From Candidatus Delongbacteria bacterium (GTDB lineage Bacteria > JAGOEH01), in assembly GCA_017997825.1 (NCBI GenBank), contig JAGOEH010000034.1:1-23043 (forward strand): 23,043 bases of DNA. The letters are read 5' to 3'. Position 1 is the stretch's first letter. Each line of letters begins with the position of its first letter. The notes under the pieces were generated by a model, which made no database searches, was not told the DNA's origin, and was given only the letters and a program-made list of their open reading frames with translations. The translations under genes and the position numbers were made by a program. This document shows, piece after piece, positions 14,391 through 22,982 of this stretch.

Positions 14391-17300
14391 ATGAGATTTG
14401 CGTTACAGATAATCTTTTTGATGGCGATTTTGACTCGAATTCTTTGGGCGTGGGAGATACGCCTGTCCGAAAAAAAAAACCAGCCATTTCAATCCTTAAG
14501 TCTTATCAGTGAATCGATTCCTATTGCCAAAGAATTGCCGGTTACCAGCCAAACCTATATGGTGTTTAAGTCAAAAGACGCGGTAACCATTGGGGTGGTT
14601 GGGGATACACTCGGTTTTGTGCCGGATTCGATATTGGGATTCTATATCCATAAAGAGTATTTAGGCTGGGAAACGATCCAGTCGGAAGCTGTTTCGCTGG
14701 AGGAATATCAAGCTAATCAAGAGAGGGATATCTGGCGAGAATCCATTTGGTCTCAGAACCAGAATCCGGCTTACAGTAAAGCCAAAACCTCCGAATCCCT
14801 TTTCAATATCGAGATCCCGATGAACCTGCCCTCCAATATATTTGGGAGTGATAAGGTTTCGCTTCAATTACGGGGTAATCGGGAAATCAGTTTTGAGGGA
14901 CGGTCGGAAACGACCGAAGGGATGCTTCAGACCACGACTCTGAACAATAACAGCAACTTTTCTCTAAATATGGATCAGCGCTATGATTTTTCCATTACCG
15001 GAAAGATCGGAACCAAGATCAATGTCGACATCCAGCAGAATTCGGAAGTCGTATCCAACCTGGATAACAGCATCAAGATCAATTTCCGTGGGGATGAGAA
15101 TGATCTGATTCAGGAAATCGATGGGGGAAATACCAATCTTTCCCTGCCCGGTACGCAGTTTGTAGGGTTTTCAGCCGGTTCCAGCGGGCTGTTCGGCATT
15201 CGGACCAAGCTGCAACTGGGGAATCTTCAGTTGACGACCATTGCGGCCCAGGAAAAGAGCGATCGGGAAAAGACCACCTTTGATGTCGGCACCGGAGAGG
15301 GGGCTCAAGCCAATACGATCCAGCCTGAAAACTATATCGCCCGAACCTATTTTTTTCTGGACAGTGTTTTTTTCAAAAGCTATCCCTATGCGGTTCAAGA
15401 TAAAAAACATAAGATTATACCCGGGACTATCCGAGTTTTTACCGATAATTACAATAGCCTTGATAATCAGGCCGCCGTCAAATGCTCGGCTTACTACGAT
15501 ATCCGGAATGGGGTAGCCGATGCGCGGGAAAAGTATGAGGGCTATTTCGAGGAAATGCCTCGCAATTCCTATTCGATCGATCCCGATGATGGGATTTTGA
15601 CGCTGAAAAATGGAAGTTTGAACAGTTCGTATGTGCTGGGCGTGATCTATCAGACCGAAAACGGAGACTGGATCGGAGATGATACCCTGTCGTTCCGGAA
15701 AGATAGCACCAAAATCTTTCACATGAAGCTGATTGCCAACAATGTGCGTAACTTTGTCTATGATTCGCTCAATTTTACCACCTGGGACTATGAAATGAAG
15801 AACGCTTACCGGATCGGAGCCGGATCACTGGATAAGCTGAGGGTCTACGACATCAACCAGACTACCGGTGGGGATTATGTCGATAAGCAGGATCAGACCG
15901 AGCCCTTTATTTTTATTATGGGGTTAGCGGCTGATGCCTCGGATAAAACAATGTACTCAATCGATGATGAGCAGTTGCTGATTAATATTGCCGGCGGAAT
16001 CATCCGCTTTCCGGATCTTTATCCCTTTGCGCCCGAACTCAACCGCAAGGTAGCCGGGATGAGGGAACGGGTGGATGAACGCTTCAATCTGCAACGAGGA
16101 GAGCTGAGACTGGCCGATAAGTACCAGGTCCCCGATCTCTATAAATCCAGTACCATTACCGAAACCATCCGTAACCAGATCATCCTCAGGATCGAGTATA
16201 CCGGGAAGGCGACCCGTGAGCGGGTGGTCAATCTGGGAAAGACCAATATCGCCTCGGTCCATATCACCCTCGGATCGGAGGTATTGGCTGAGGGGACCGA
16301 TTATACCCTGATGGGTGAAACCGGACAGATCACCTTCATTTCGTCCAAGGTGTTCGATCGTATCAATGAAAAACTGACCATCGACTATGAGTATGAGCCC
16401 TATTTCAAGGTAGGGCAGACCACCATTCTGGGAACCCGGGGGGAGTATACCGTCAATGATAATTTAAAGTTCGGCGGTACGGTAATCTACCGGAGTGAGC
16501 GCTCCATCGACAAGAAACCCCGTCTGGGCTCGGAACCGGCCCGTAATACCGTACTGGATTTTGATGCCTCCTATAAGTTTAGTTCCGATTTTCTGACTCG
16601 GATGTTGAATTTCCTGCCCTTCTTCTATTCCGATGTTCCCTCTCAGATCACAGTCCAGGGAGAGATCGGGCACAGTATGCCGGATCACAATGTCAGTAAA
16701 TACAAAGCGGCCTACATCGATGATTTTGAGGGCAGCCGCAATTCCGATGGTTTGGGAACCCAGCGTTTTAACTGGAAAAAAAGCTCTCCTCCGGTTGCGG
16801 TCGATGCTTCAGAACGTGGAAAACTAATCTGGTATAACCGTTACAACCCCGCTTCCAGTCGGGAAATCTGGCCCAACAAGGAGGTTAAACAACAGGATGA
16901 TAACGTTATTATTCTGGATCTGATCTACCTGCCCGACAGTAGCTCCATTCTGCCCACCGCGACCTGGGATGGCATTATGCGTCCGCTCTGGAATTATGAT
17001 AAAACCCAGAGCAAGTATATTGAAATCTGGCTCAAGGGCGATGATGTCGATCTCTATATCGACCTGGGTCTGATCAGCGAAGATGTTAACGGAGATGGGG
17101 GGATTGTGAGAACCGAAGACGTCGATGGAAACGGTATTCTGAGTGATAAGGAAGATATTGGGCTATGGAGCGATCCGGCTGATCCCTATTATGATCCCTA
17201 TGATGATTGGGGAAAATGGAAGGAAAAACCCGATTACTCACTGGCGCAACTGATGTATATCAATGGAACCAAGAATAATAAAAATGACGGGACCACCGGG

Positions 17301-20300
17301 ACAACCCCGGATGCCGAGTACCTCAATACCGGCCAATCCTTTGACCTGGAAAACGATTACTTTGAGTACCATGTGAAAATTACCAAACCGGATCCCAGCA
17401 ATCCCGGGTATTATGTCCCCGGTACCGAAAGCGATCCCACCGACGAGAATCCCTGGCGCTTGTACCGGATTCCGTTGGAGAATTATGTCGGTAAGATCGG
17501 AAATCCGGCCTGGGACAAGATTGAGACCGTCCGGCTATGGATTTCCGGTGCCGATCAGACCAAATATCTCCGAATCGCCAAGTTCGAGATTGTGGAAAAC
17601 CGATGGCTCCAAAATAACATCAAGAAATCCAATCTGAAAACTCTGCCCGATTCCTCCCTCCTGCCGGCTGTCGATTCTCTTCAGGAACAGTTTCGGGTCT
17701 CGGTGGTCAACGTGGAGGAAAACTCCGATTACACCCTGCCGGAAGGTCTGGAACGCATCAAGGACCCGGAAACCGAGTACCAGCAGAACGAACAGTCGCT
17801 CAGCCTGATTGTCAAAAATCTGGAATACGGCCATGAAGCCTCAGTGTATCAAATTACCTCCACTTCCTATGATTTGACCATGTATCAAACCCTGGAATTC
17901 TATATCCATGGCCCCCTCTATAATAATGACAGTATGGGGTATTTCATCCGGCTTGGAACCGATCATAACAATTACTATCAGTATCACGGGGTGATCGCCA
18001 ATGACTGGATCAAGGTTCAGATCCCGATTCAGGATATGATGTTCTTCAAAAAGGATTCTCTTTTCCTGCTGGAGCAGATGAGGGAACAAGCCAGAATCGA
18101 CAGTAACTATTTCATGTCCCCGGAAGACAGTATTCGATTGGCTAACCCGGAGTTTTACCTCAACCATTTTTATATCAAAGGGAATCCGCTGTTCAACAAT
18201 GTGCGCCGGATCGAGCTTGGGGTGGTCAATCTGAACAAGAATCGTTCCCCGGTCGGTTATCCGGAGGAGATTCAGATCTGGTTCAATGAACTGCGCCTGG
18301 TCGATCCCAATAATCAGAGCGGAACCGCTAAACGTTTTTCAATTCAAACCTCGCTGGCCAACCTGGGATCCGTCAGCTACAATCTGACCGAACAGGATGC
18401 TTTTTTTCACGATCTGCGGTCCGACTTCGGCAAAAACTCGTTTTCTACGACATCCAATTATTCCACTCAGCTCGATATCGGGAAGTTTTTTTCCACCAAG
18501 TCCCAGGTTTCCATTCCGGTTTCTTACAGTCATTCCAGCAGTTCGGATGTGCCCCGTACCATCAGCGGGTCGGATGTCATTCTGGGGAACGACAAGAACG
18601 ATATTGAAAATGATCCCACTTTGAACATCTATATGGGAAAAACGTTTTCATCCACCTTCAGTATCAGTTATACCAAGGGAGCCGGCAGTAAAAAACGGCT
18701 GGTCAATCTGCTGTTTGAACGGATCAAGCTGCGCTATTCCAAAAGCCAGAGCGATCGCAACGACTATTCTTATATTCTCAGCCGTACCAGGAACCAAAGC
18801 GGGGGATTCAGTCTGGATTTGAAGCCGAAGAAAGCCAAAACCTTTAAGATATTCCGTTGGACCAAGCCGATTCCGATATTGAACAGCTTTGTTCAGAATA
18901 CCGAATTTACACCGATCCCCAGCCAGTTGGACGGATCGATGGATTTTACCGAATCCAATTCACAAAACCAGCGCCGGTATGAAACCGAACCGATTGCCCG
19001 AGTTACCCGAACCCTGAATTCCAAGTTCAACTATCGGGTCTCGATCTTGAATTCCCTGCCCTTCAACTATTCCTTCGATATGAAGCGAGATATGAAATTC
19101 CAGCCTCTGACCCTGGAGGCTATTCGCCAGGGAAAGCTTGGCTATGAGCTATCCCGGGTCCATAACTATTCGCTCAACTATAATCCCAAACTGACCGCTT
19201 GGCTGACTCCCAGTGCCAACTACAGCTATTCTTACAACCAAAGCCAGATTGAACGGACCACCACCACCTCAAGCACAACCACCTCCACGACGAAAAACAC
19301 CTATACCGCAAATATCAACCGCAGCTATCGTGGCAGCCTGAATTTTAACCTGTTGATGTTTATGGATAATTCCACCAAACGAATCGGTATGGATAAGTTT
19401 TTTATGTGGAAGTTCCTGCGTGCCGCGCTACTTAAACGGACCGGGCCGATTTCATTCTCGGCCGATCGGACTCGCTCCTATGGATATGCCCAATTGCCTC
19501 ATACGCCTGATCTGAATTATCAGCTCGGCTTGCAAGGATTTGACCGCCCCACCGATCCCATGGCGGAAGACTCGGTTTACCGCCAGCGGGATGCCATGAA
19601 CCAATCGAATAGCTGGAACGTCGGATCCTCCTTCAACCTGATCGAATCGATCCGAACGACCGGAAATTACAAGAATACAGTTTCTCAAAACCACAGCGGA
19701 TTGGGTTCCGAAGTAATCCGTACCTCCGATTCCTGGTCCTGGACCGCCACCGTCGGAAGCCTCAATAAAATCTTCTTTCTGAAGAAGATTCCCCCCAGTC
19801 TGAACCTCAATCACAGCGGATCCTATTCGATCGACAATGCCTCTACCGGACAGACCAAAACCTTTTCCATGAATCCCCTGGTCGGATTCAATACCACCAT
19901 CAAACGGATCAATCTGGTCTATAGCTATAATCAGAGCCGATCGATTTCGGAAAATGCAGCCAGTGCGGAAACCGTCACTAAAAACAATGGTCATTCGGTG
20001 AACCTATCCTATTCCTTTTCCGCTGAACGTGGTATGGGCCTGAATTTTCTCTTTTTTAAGAATAAAAAATTAAAATTCAACAATACCATGAACATGACCA
20101 TGCTGATCACCCTGAACAATAGCTCAACTCAAGTCGATGGGGAGGAGGCAACCGTCAACCGAAGTGATTTGTCCTTCAAACCTCAGATCAGTTATAACTT
20201 CAGCCGGACTATCAATGGTGGGTTGACGGGTGAATATACCCGCAGCAATAACCGCGTCCTGGGTCATACCTTGGTCGTCAAAGCCCTTAAAATATTCGTA

Positions 20301-20315
20301 AAGATAACATTCTGA
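14391..20315 (+). CDS. sprA: SprA/Sov-like type IX secretion outer-membrane translocon
   Basis: A 1974-residue SprA homologue, the giant beta-barrel pore through which T9SS cargo crosses the outer membrane. Residues 1-20 (M-R-F-A-L-Q-I-I-F-L-M-A-I-L...W-A) are a signal peptide. N-terminal SprA-type blocks follow, including G-S-S-G-L-F-G-I-R-T-K-L-Q-L-G near 264-278 and the Y-I-D-D-F-E-G-S motif near 773-780. A run of Asp/Asn loops (D-V-N-G-D-G and D-V-D-G-N-G-I-L-S-D-K-E-D, ~899-925) looks able to bind calcium. The rest is beta-rich, with a Ser/Thr tract near 1620-1637, and ends in alternating hydrophobics plus a terminal Phe (K-I-F-V-K-I-T-F), the BAM beta-signal. F. johnsoniae SprA and P. 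gingivalis Sov are ~2400-2500 aa, so this one is shorter, mostly in the C-terminal half. No clear SD precedes ATG 14391. Monocistronic: promoter 14276-14303, hairpin 20361-20384. Confidence 0.93.
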   Translation: MRFALQIIFLMAILTRILWAWEIRLSEKKNQPFQSLSLISESIPIAKELPVTSQTYMVFKSKDAVTIGVVGDTLGFVPDSILGFYIHKEYLGWETIQSEAVSLEEYQANQERDIWRESIWSQNQNPAYSKAKTSESLFNIEIPMNLPSNIFGSDKVSLQLRGNREISFEGRSETTEGMLQTTTLNNNSNFSLNMDQRYDFSITGKIGTKINVDIQQNSEVVSNLDNSIKINFRGDENDLIQEIDGGNTNLSLPGTQFVGFSAGSSGLFGIRTKLQLGNLQLTTIAAQEKSDREKTTFDVGTGEGAQANTIQPENYIARTYFFLDSVFFKSYPYAVQDKKHKIIPGTIRVFTDNYNSLDNQAAVKCSAYYDIRNGVADAREKYEGYFEEMPRNSYSIDPDDGILTLKNGSLNSSYVLGVIYQTENGDWIGDDTLSFRKDSTKIFHMKLIANNVRNFVYDSLNFTTWDYEMKNAYRIGAGSLDKLRVYDINQTTGGDYVDKQDQTEPFIFIMGLAADASDKTMYSIDDEQLLINIAGGIIRFPDLYPFAPELNRKVAGMRERVDERFNLQRGELRLADKYQVPDLYKSSTITETIRNQIILRIEYTGKATRERVVNLGKTNIASVHITLGSEVLAEGTDYTLMGETGQITFISSKVFDRINEKLTIDYEYEPYFKVGQTTILGTRGEYTVNDNLKFGGTVIYRSERSIDKKPRLGSEPARNTVLDFDASYKFSSDFLTRMLNFLPFFYSDVPSQITVQGEIGHSMPDHNVSKYKAAYIDDFEGSRNSDGLGTQRFNWKKSSPPVAVDASERGKLIWYNRYNPASSREIWPNKEVKQQDDNVIILDLIYLPDSSSILPTATWDGIMRPLWNYDKTQSKYIEIWLKGDDVDLYIDLGLISEDVNGDGGIVRTEDVDGNGILSDKEDIGLWSDPADPYYDPYDDWGKWKEKPDYSLAQLMYINGTKNNKNDGTTGTTPDAEYLNTGQSFDLENDYFEYHVKITKPDPSNPGYYVPGTESDPTDENPWRLYRIPLENYVGKIGNPAWDKIETVRLWISGADQTKYLRIAKFEIVENRWLQNNIKKSNLKTLPDSSLLPAVDSLQEQFRVSVVNVEENSDYTLPEGLERIKDPETEYQQNEQSLSLIVKNLEYGHEASVYQITSTSYDLTMYQTLEFYIHGPLYNNDSMGYFIRLGTDHNNYYQYHGVIANDWIKVQIPIQDMMFFKKDSLFLLEQMREQARIDSNYFMSPEDSIRLANPEFYLNHFYIKGNPLFNNVRRIELGVVNLNKNRSPVGYPEEIQIWFNELRLVDPNNQSGTAKRFSIQTSLANLGSVSYNLTEQDAFFHDLRSDFGKNSFSTTSNYSTQLDIGKFFSTKSQVSIPVSYSHSSSSDVPRTISGSDVILGNDKNDIENDPTLNIYMGKTFSSTFSISYTKGAGSKKRLVNLLFERIKLRYSKSQSDRNDYSYILSRTRNQSGGFSLDLKPKKAKTFKIFRWTKPIPILNSFVQNTEFTPIPSQLDGSMDFTESNSQNQRRYETEPIARVTRTLNSKFNYRVSILNSLPFNYSFDMKRDMKFQPLTLEAIRQGKLGYELSRVHNYSLNYNPKLTAWLTPSANYSYSYNQSQIERTTTTSSTTTSTTKNTYTANINRSYRGSLNFNLLMFMDNSTKRIGMDKFFMWKFLRAALLKRTGPISFSADRTRSYGYAQLPHTPDLNYQLGLQGFDRPTDPMAEDSVYRQRDAMNQSNSWNVGSSFNLIESIRTTGNYKNTVSQNHSGLGSEVIRTSDSWSWTATVGSLNKIFFLKKIPPSLNLNHSGSYSIDNASTGQTKTFSMNPLVGFNTTIKRINLVYSYNQSRSISENAASAETVTKNNGHSVNLSYSFSAERGMGLNFLFFKNKKLKFNNTMNMTMLITLNNSSTQVDGEEATVNRSDLSFKPQISYNFSRTINGGLTGEYTRSNNRVLGHTLVVKALKIFVKITF

Positions 20316-20360
20316 CCATTCCATTCTTTTAATCCTTCACCTACCAAATCTATAATTCCT

Positions 20361-20387
20361 GAAAATCGGTAATTGCCGGTTTTCTTC
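20361..20387 (+). terminator. Probable intrinsic terminator after sprA
   Basis: GAAAATCGG (20361-20369) pairs with CCGGTTTTC (20376-20384) through one G-T wobble around a 6-nt loop, ending in TTTTCTTC. The T-tract is interrupted, so strength is moderate. It lies 46 bp after the sprA stop. Confidence 0.5.
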
Positions 20388-20472
20388 AATTGCAATCAGA
20401 TCATCTTGACTTTTTAGCCCCGGGTAAAGTATGACATGGATTGATCTTTCAAGATTAGAATTTGATAGTCAT

Positions 20473-20505
20473 AAAAAAAGGGATAGGTCCGAGAACCTAT
20501 CCCTT
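20473..20505 (-). terminator. Intrinsic terminator of the pyrC-TPR operon
   Basis: Perfect 11-bp stem: AAGGGATAGGT (20478-20488) with ACCTATCCCTT (20495-20505), 6-nt loop. On the minus strand the stem runs into seven T (A-run 20473-20479). It lies 24 bp after the TPR gene stop and works for that strand only. Confidence 0.85.
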
Positions 20506-20528
20506 GAATGATACAATCAGGCGGGTGA

Positions 20529-21584
20529 TCAGTTGGTCTGGTTTTCCAATTCCTTGGCCCGATCAAAGGCTTTGGCGCCTTCATCCTTCATATTCTTATT
20601 GACATAGACGGTACCCAGCAGTTGCCAGATATCTTTGTTGTCCGGATCGATGACCTTCAGTTTTTCCAGATGAGGCAGGGCGTTATCCCATTGCTTTTCT
20701 AATGTAAAGAGCATGGACAGGTTGTACAGGGCATCTTTATCATCCGGATCGATTGCGACGACTTTTTCAAAAGCCTTGATGGCCTCAGGATGGTTTTTGA
20801 CCTGAAAGAAGCTGACGCCGATATTATACCAGATATTTTTGTTGTCGGGTTCCAGTTCGCTGGCTTTGCTATACGCCTTCTGGGAGTTCTCATAGTCCTT
20901 GTTCAGATCATAGCAGTTTCCGATGGAGATCCAGGCTAGGGCATCCGTGGGGGCAAATTCAACCACCTGCTGGTAGGTTTTCAGCGAATTCTCATTGTCT
21001 TTTTTATTCATGTAGATAGCGGCTTTATCTTTCAGCGCCGTCAGGTATAACGTGGAATCGGATTTGGTTTTGGGAGGAGTCAGCATACCAAGGGCCTTAT
21101 CAAAGTGCGGCATGGCCAGGTCAAGGCTGTCCATCTGGATATAGATGATGCCCAGGTTGACATAGTTTTCGGGTTTATCGGCATTGACTTCGATCGCCTT
21201 GTTGATTTTCTCGATGGAAGCGGCAAAGTCTTTTTTCTGTAAGGCGGCGACGGCTGAATTGTAGTAGGGAACCCATTCGTTATGGCGCAGGTTCTGAACA
21301 TTCTCTTTGCGGGTCGGTGTCGGATCGGCCTTAACGCACTCGTTCAGAGCATGATTCATGTCGGTAAATTTTTTGGTCTTGGCATAGCATTCAGCCAGCA
21401 ACCACCAGGCTTCCGCATTGGCCGGATTCATCCCGGTCTCGATCTTCAACTGCTCGATGGCCTTTTCCCAATTGGACTGCTGGATATACACTTTAGCCCC
21501 GGTGAAATGCTGGCTTTCACAGGCCAAAAACACAATCGCCGCGGCGATCGATAACAGGGTCATCTTGCGTAGCATTTGCTTCAT
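20529..21584 (-). CDS. TPR-repeat lipoprotein
   Basis: A 351-residue envelope lipoprotein. Residues 1-21 are a basic, hydrophobic signal ending in F-L-A-C22, a slightly relaxed lipobox, so Cys22 should be lipidated. The rest is about eight tetratricopeptide repeats with the usual A-W/Y-x-x-L-G-x-x-Y ... A-x-x-x-Y/F-x-K-A-x-x-x-x-P spacing, for example around A-W-I-S-I-G-N-C-Y and I-W-Y-N-I-G-V-S-F-F. TPR lipoproteins scaffold envelope complexes; in T9SS organisms PorW/SprE is a (longer) TPR lipoprotein linked to the translocon, so a T9SS role is a fair guess from its position beside sprA, but unproven, and sprA is on the other strand. AAGGAG lies 6 nt before the ATG and directly follows the pyrC stop (gap 14 bp), so the two are cotranscribed. 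Confidence 0.9.
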   Translation of the reverse strand: MKQMLRKMTLLSIAAAIVFLACESQHFTGAKVYIQQSNWEKAIEQLKIETGMNPANAEAWWLLAECYAKTKKFTDMNHALNECVKADPTPTRKENVQNLRHNEWVPYYNSAVAALQKKDFAASIEKINKAIEVNADKPENYVNLGIIYIQMDSLDLAMPHFDKALGMLTPPKTKSDSTLYLTALKDKAAIYMNKKDNENSLKTYQQVVEFAPTDALAWISIGNCYDLNKDYENSQKAYSKASELEPDNKNIWYNIGVSFFQVKNHPEAIKAFEKVVAIDPDDKDALYNLSMLFTLEKQWDNALPHLEKLKVIDPDNKDIWQLLGTVYVNKNMKDEGAKAFDRAKELENQTN

Positions 21585-21598
21585 GGGATACTCCTTGG

Positions 21599-22909
21599 TT
21601 AAATAGTGTGATCTTGATAAAGTAGTTGTCCTCGTACTAGAGTCATTTTAACTTTACCGATTAATGATTGCCCGATAAACGGACTGTTTCGACATTCGGA
21701 ATGAAAATGCTCCGGGGTTGGAATCCAGGTGTGATCCGGGTTGATGACGATCAGATCGGGACCATGCCCGGGTTGAATCGGCGCAATCGGATGATTCAAA
21801 ATGGCGGCCGGATTGACCGACATCATGGCGATCAGTTTGAGCCAGTCTACCCATCCCGGACGGATCAGATAGGTTATTCCCACCGCGAGTGCGGTTTCAA
21901 GTCCAATGAATCCGAAGGCGCTGGATTTGAAATCGACTGTTTTCCTTTGAGATGGATGGGGTGCATGATCAGTGGCTATGACGGTGATCCGGTTAGCTCG
22001 GATAGCCTGGATAATCGCATCCCGATCGTGGCCGGTTCTCAAGGGTGGATTGACCTTATAGAGTCCATTGTCCGAGGTAATCCGATCGGAGGTTAATGAA
22101 AAATAGTGGGGAGCCGTTTCGGCGGTGACCGATGGGTATCCGTCAGCCAGAATCTCCACCAACCGGCAACTTTGTTGTGTGCTGAGATGGCATAAATGCA
22201 AACGAGCCTTGTTCTTCAAAGCCAGCATGATGTCCCGACCGACCGCCAGGGATTCACTTTCCGGAGGCTGGACCGGCAGGCTCATCTGGACGGCTGCAGG
22301 ACTGGGGTGAATCATTCCGCCGGGTGACAGACTCTGATCTTCACAGTGTGAAAATACCGGCAAAGCGAGGCGAGCCGCCTCCCTCAGGCAGCTATCCATC
22401 ACACCGGAATCGCTGATCCAGCGACCGTCATCCGAAAAACCGCATACCCCGGCTTCCGCCAATTCAGCCATGGGACTCGGTTTTTTTCCCTGTTCTCCGA
22501 TTGTCAAGCAGCCCACCGGCTGGATCCGAATCGGCAGTGTATCATAAGTCCGGCGGATTTGACGAATCAGCTCGGGATCATCCATCACAGGTTGGGTGTT
22601 GGGCATGGCGGTCAAGCGGGTATACCCCCCCGCCAGAGCCGACGCTGTAATGGATTCGGCCGTTTCGACGGTGTCCGGAGACGGTATTCGGGTATGGGTG
22701 TGTAAATCCACCAAAGCCGGCGCTATCATGCACCTTTCAATATCATAGATCTGATCCCCCGGTTCTGCTTCAAGATTCGATCCGATTCGATCGATCAATC
22801 CATCGGCCGCGATCCGGATATCCTGCCGGGAAATAAAATTGGCTCCCGGATCGATCAGGGTTCCATTTTTCAATACGATCGGAAGATGGTGAGAATGACT
22901 GCCAAGCAT
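21599..22909 (-). CDS. pyrC: Class I dihydroorotase PyrC
   Basis: A 436-residue amidohydrolase of pyrimidine synthesis, cyclising carbamoyl-aspartate to dihydroorotate. The metal site is readable: D68-L-H70-T-H72-T-R74, N-T-Q-P-V-M-D near 104-110, D161, H188 (S-H-C-E-D), H241 (H-L-C-H-L-S-T) and D314-H-A-P-H. The spacing between these ligands fits class I enzymes of the A. aeolicus type. The usual R-E-P-G after the first histidines is R-I-P-S here. The N-G-L-Y-K-V-N-P-P-L-R segment (281-291) is the family's substrate-binding stretch. AAAGGA lies 8 nt before ATG 22909 and a strong promoter (22936-22964) lies upstream. No other pyr gene is in the window; the downstream partner is the TPR lipoprotein. 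Hydantoinase or allantoinase is less likely given length and motif pattern. Confidence 0.92.
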   Translation of the reverse strand: MLGSHSHHLPIVLKNGTLIDPGANFISRQDIRIAADGLIDRIGSNLEAEPGDQIYDIERCMIAPALVDLHTHTRIPSPDTVETAESITASALAGGYTRLTAMPNTQPVMDDPELIRQIRRTYDTLPIRIQPVGCLTIGEQGKKPSPMAELAEAGVCGFSDDGRWISDSGVMDSCLREAARLALPVFSHCEDQSLSPGGMIHPSPAAVQMSLPVQPPESESLAVGRDIMLALKNKARLHLCHLSTQQSCRLVEILADGYPSVTAETAPHYFSLTSDRITSDNGLYKVNPPLRTGHDRDAIIQAIRANRITVIATDHAPHPSQRKTVDFKSSAFGFIGLETALAVGITYLIRPGWVDWLKLIAMMSVNPAAILNHPIAPIQPGHGPDLIVINPDHTWIPTPEHFHSECRNSPFIGQSLIGKVKMTLVRGQLLYQDHTI

Positions 22910-22935
22910 TCGCGCTATCCTTTGATAATTGCCTA

Positions 22936-22964
22936 TATATACATTAAATCCGCCGATTTGTCAA
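22936..22964 (-). promoter_or_regulatory. Strong sigma70-type promoter for pyrC
   Basis: Minus strand: TTGACA (22964-22959), 17 bp, TATATA (22941-22936). Transcription should start about 20 nt before the pyrC ATG, which leaves no room for a leader attenuator or pyrimidine riboswitch. Confidence 0.75.
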
Positions 22965-22982
22965 TAGATATTATTTAGTTTG

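Noticed and set aside
14315-14512. 65-codon frame starting GTG beside AAAAGGAG in the sprA leader
   Set aside because: The GTG overlaps the end of the SD-like run, leaving no spacing, there is no other start in the frame, and it runs out of frame across the sprA signal peptide.
15171-15722. 183-codon open frame antisense to sprA, and similar ones at 19452-19994 and 17841-18167 (minus)
   Set aside because: They lie wholly inside sprA, lack SD sites and show no recognisable protein features; they mirror the sprA codon pattern.
19251-19305. Ser/Thr-rich repeat tract inside sprA, considered as a repeat expansion or assembly error
   Set aside because: The frame stays open, codons vary, and such tracts fit an extracellular or periplasmic loop of a barrel protein.
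20406-20435. TTGACT-18-TATGAC promoter-like pair on the plus strand after sprA
   Set aside because: No gene or terminator-bounded RNA follows before the convergent TPR operon; most likely chance in AT-rich spacer.
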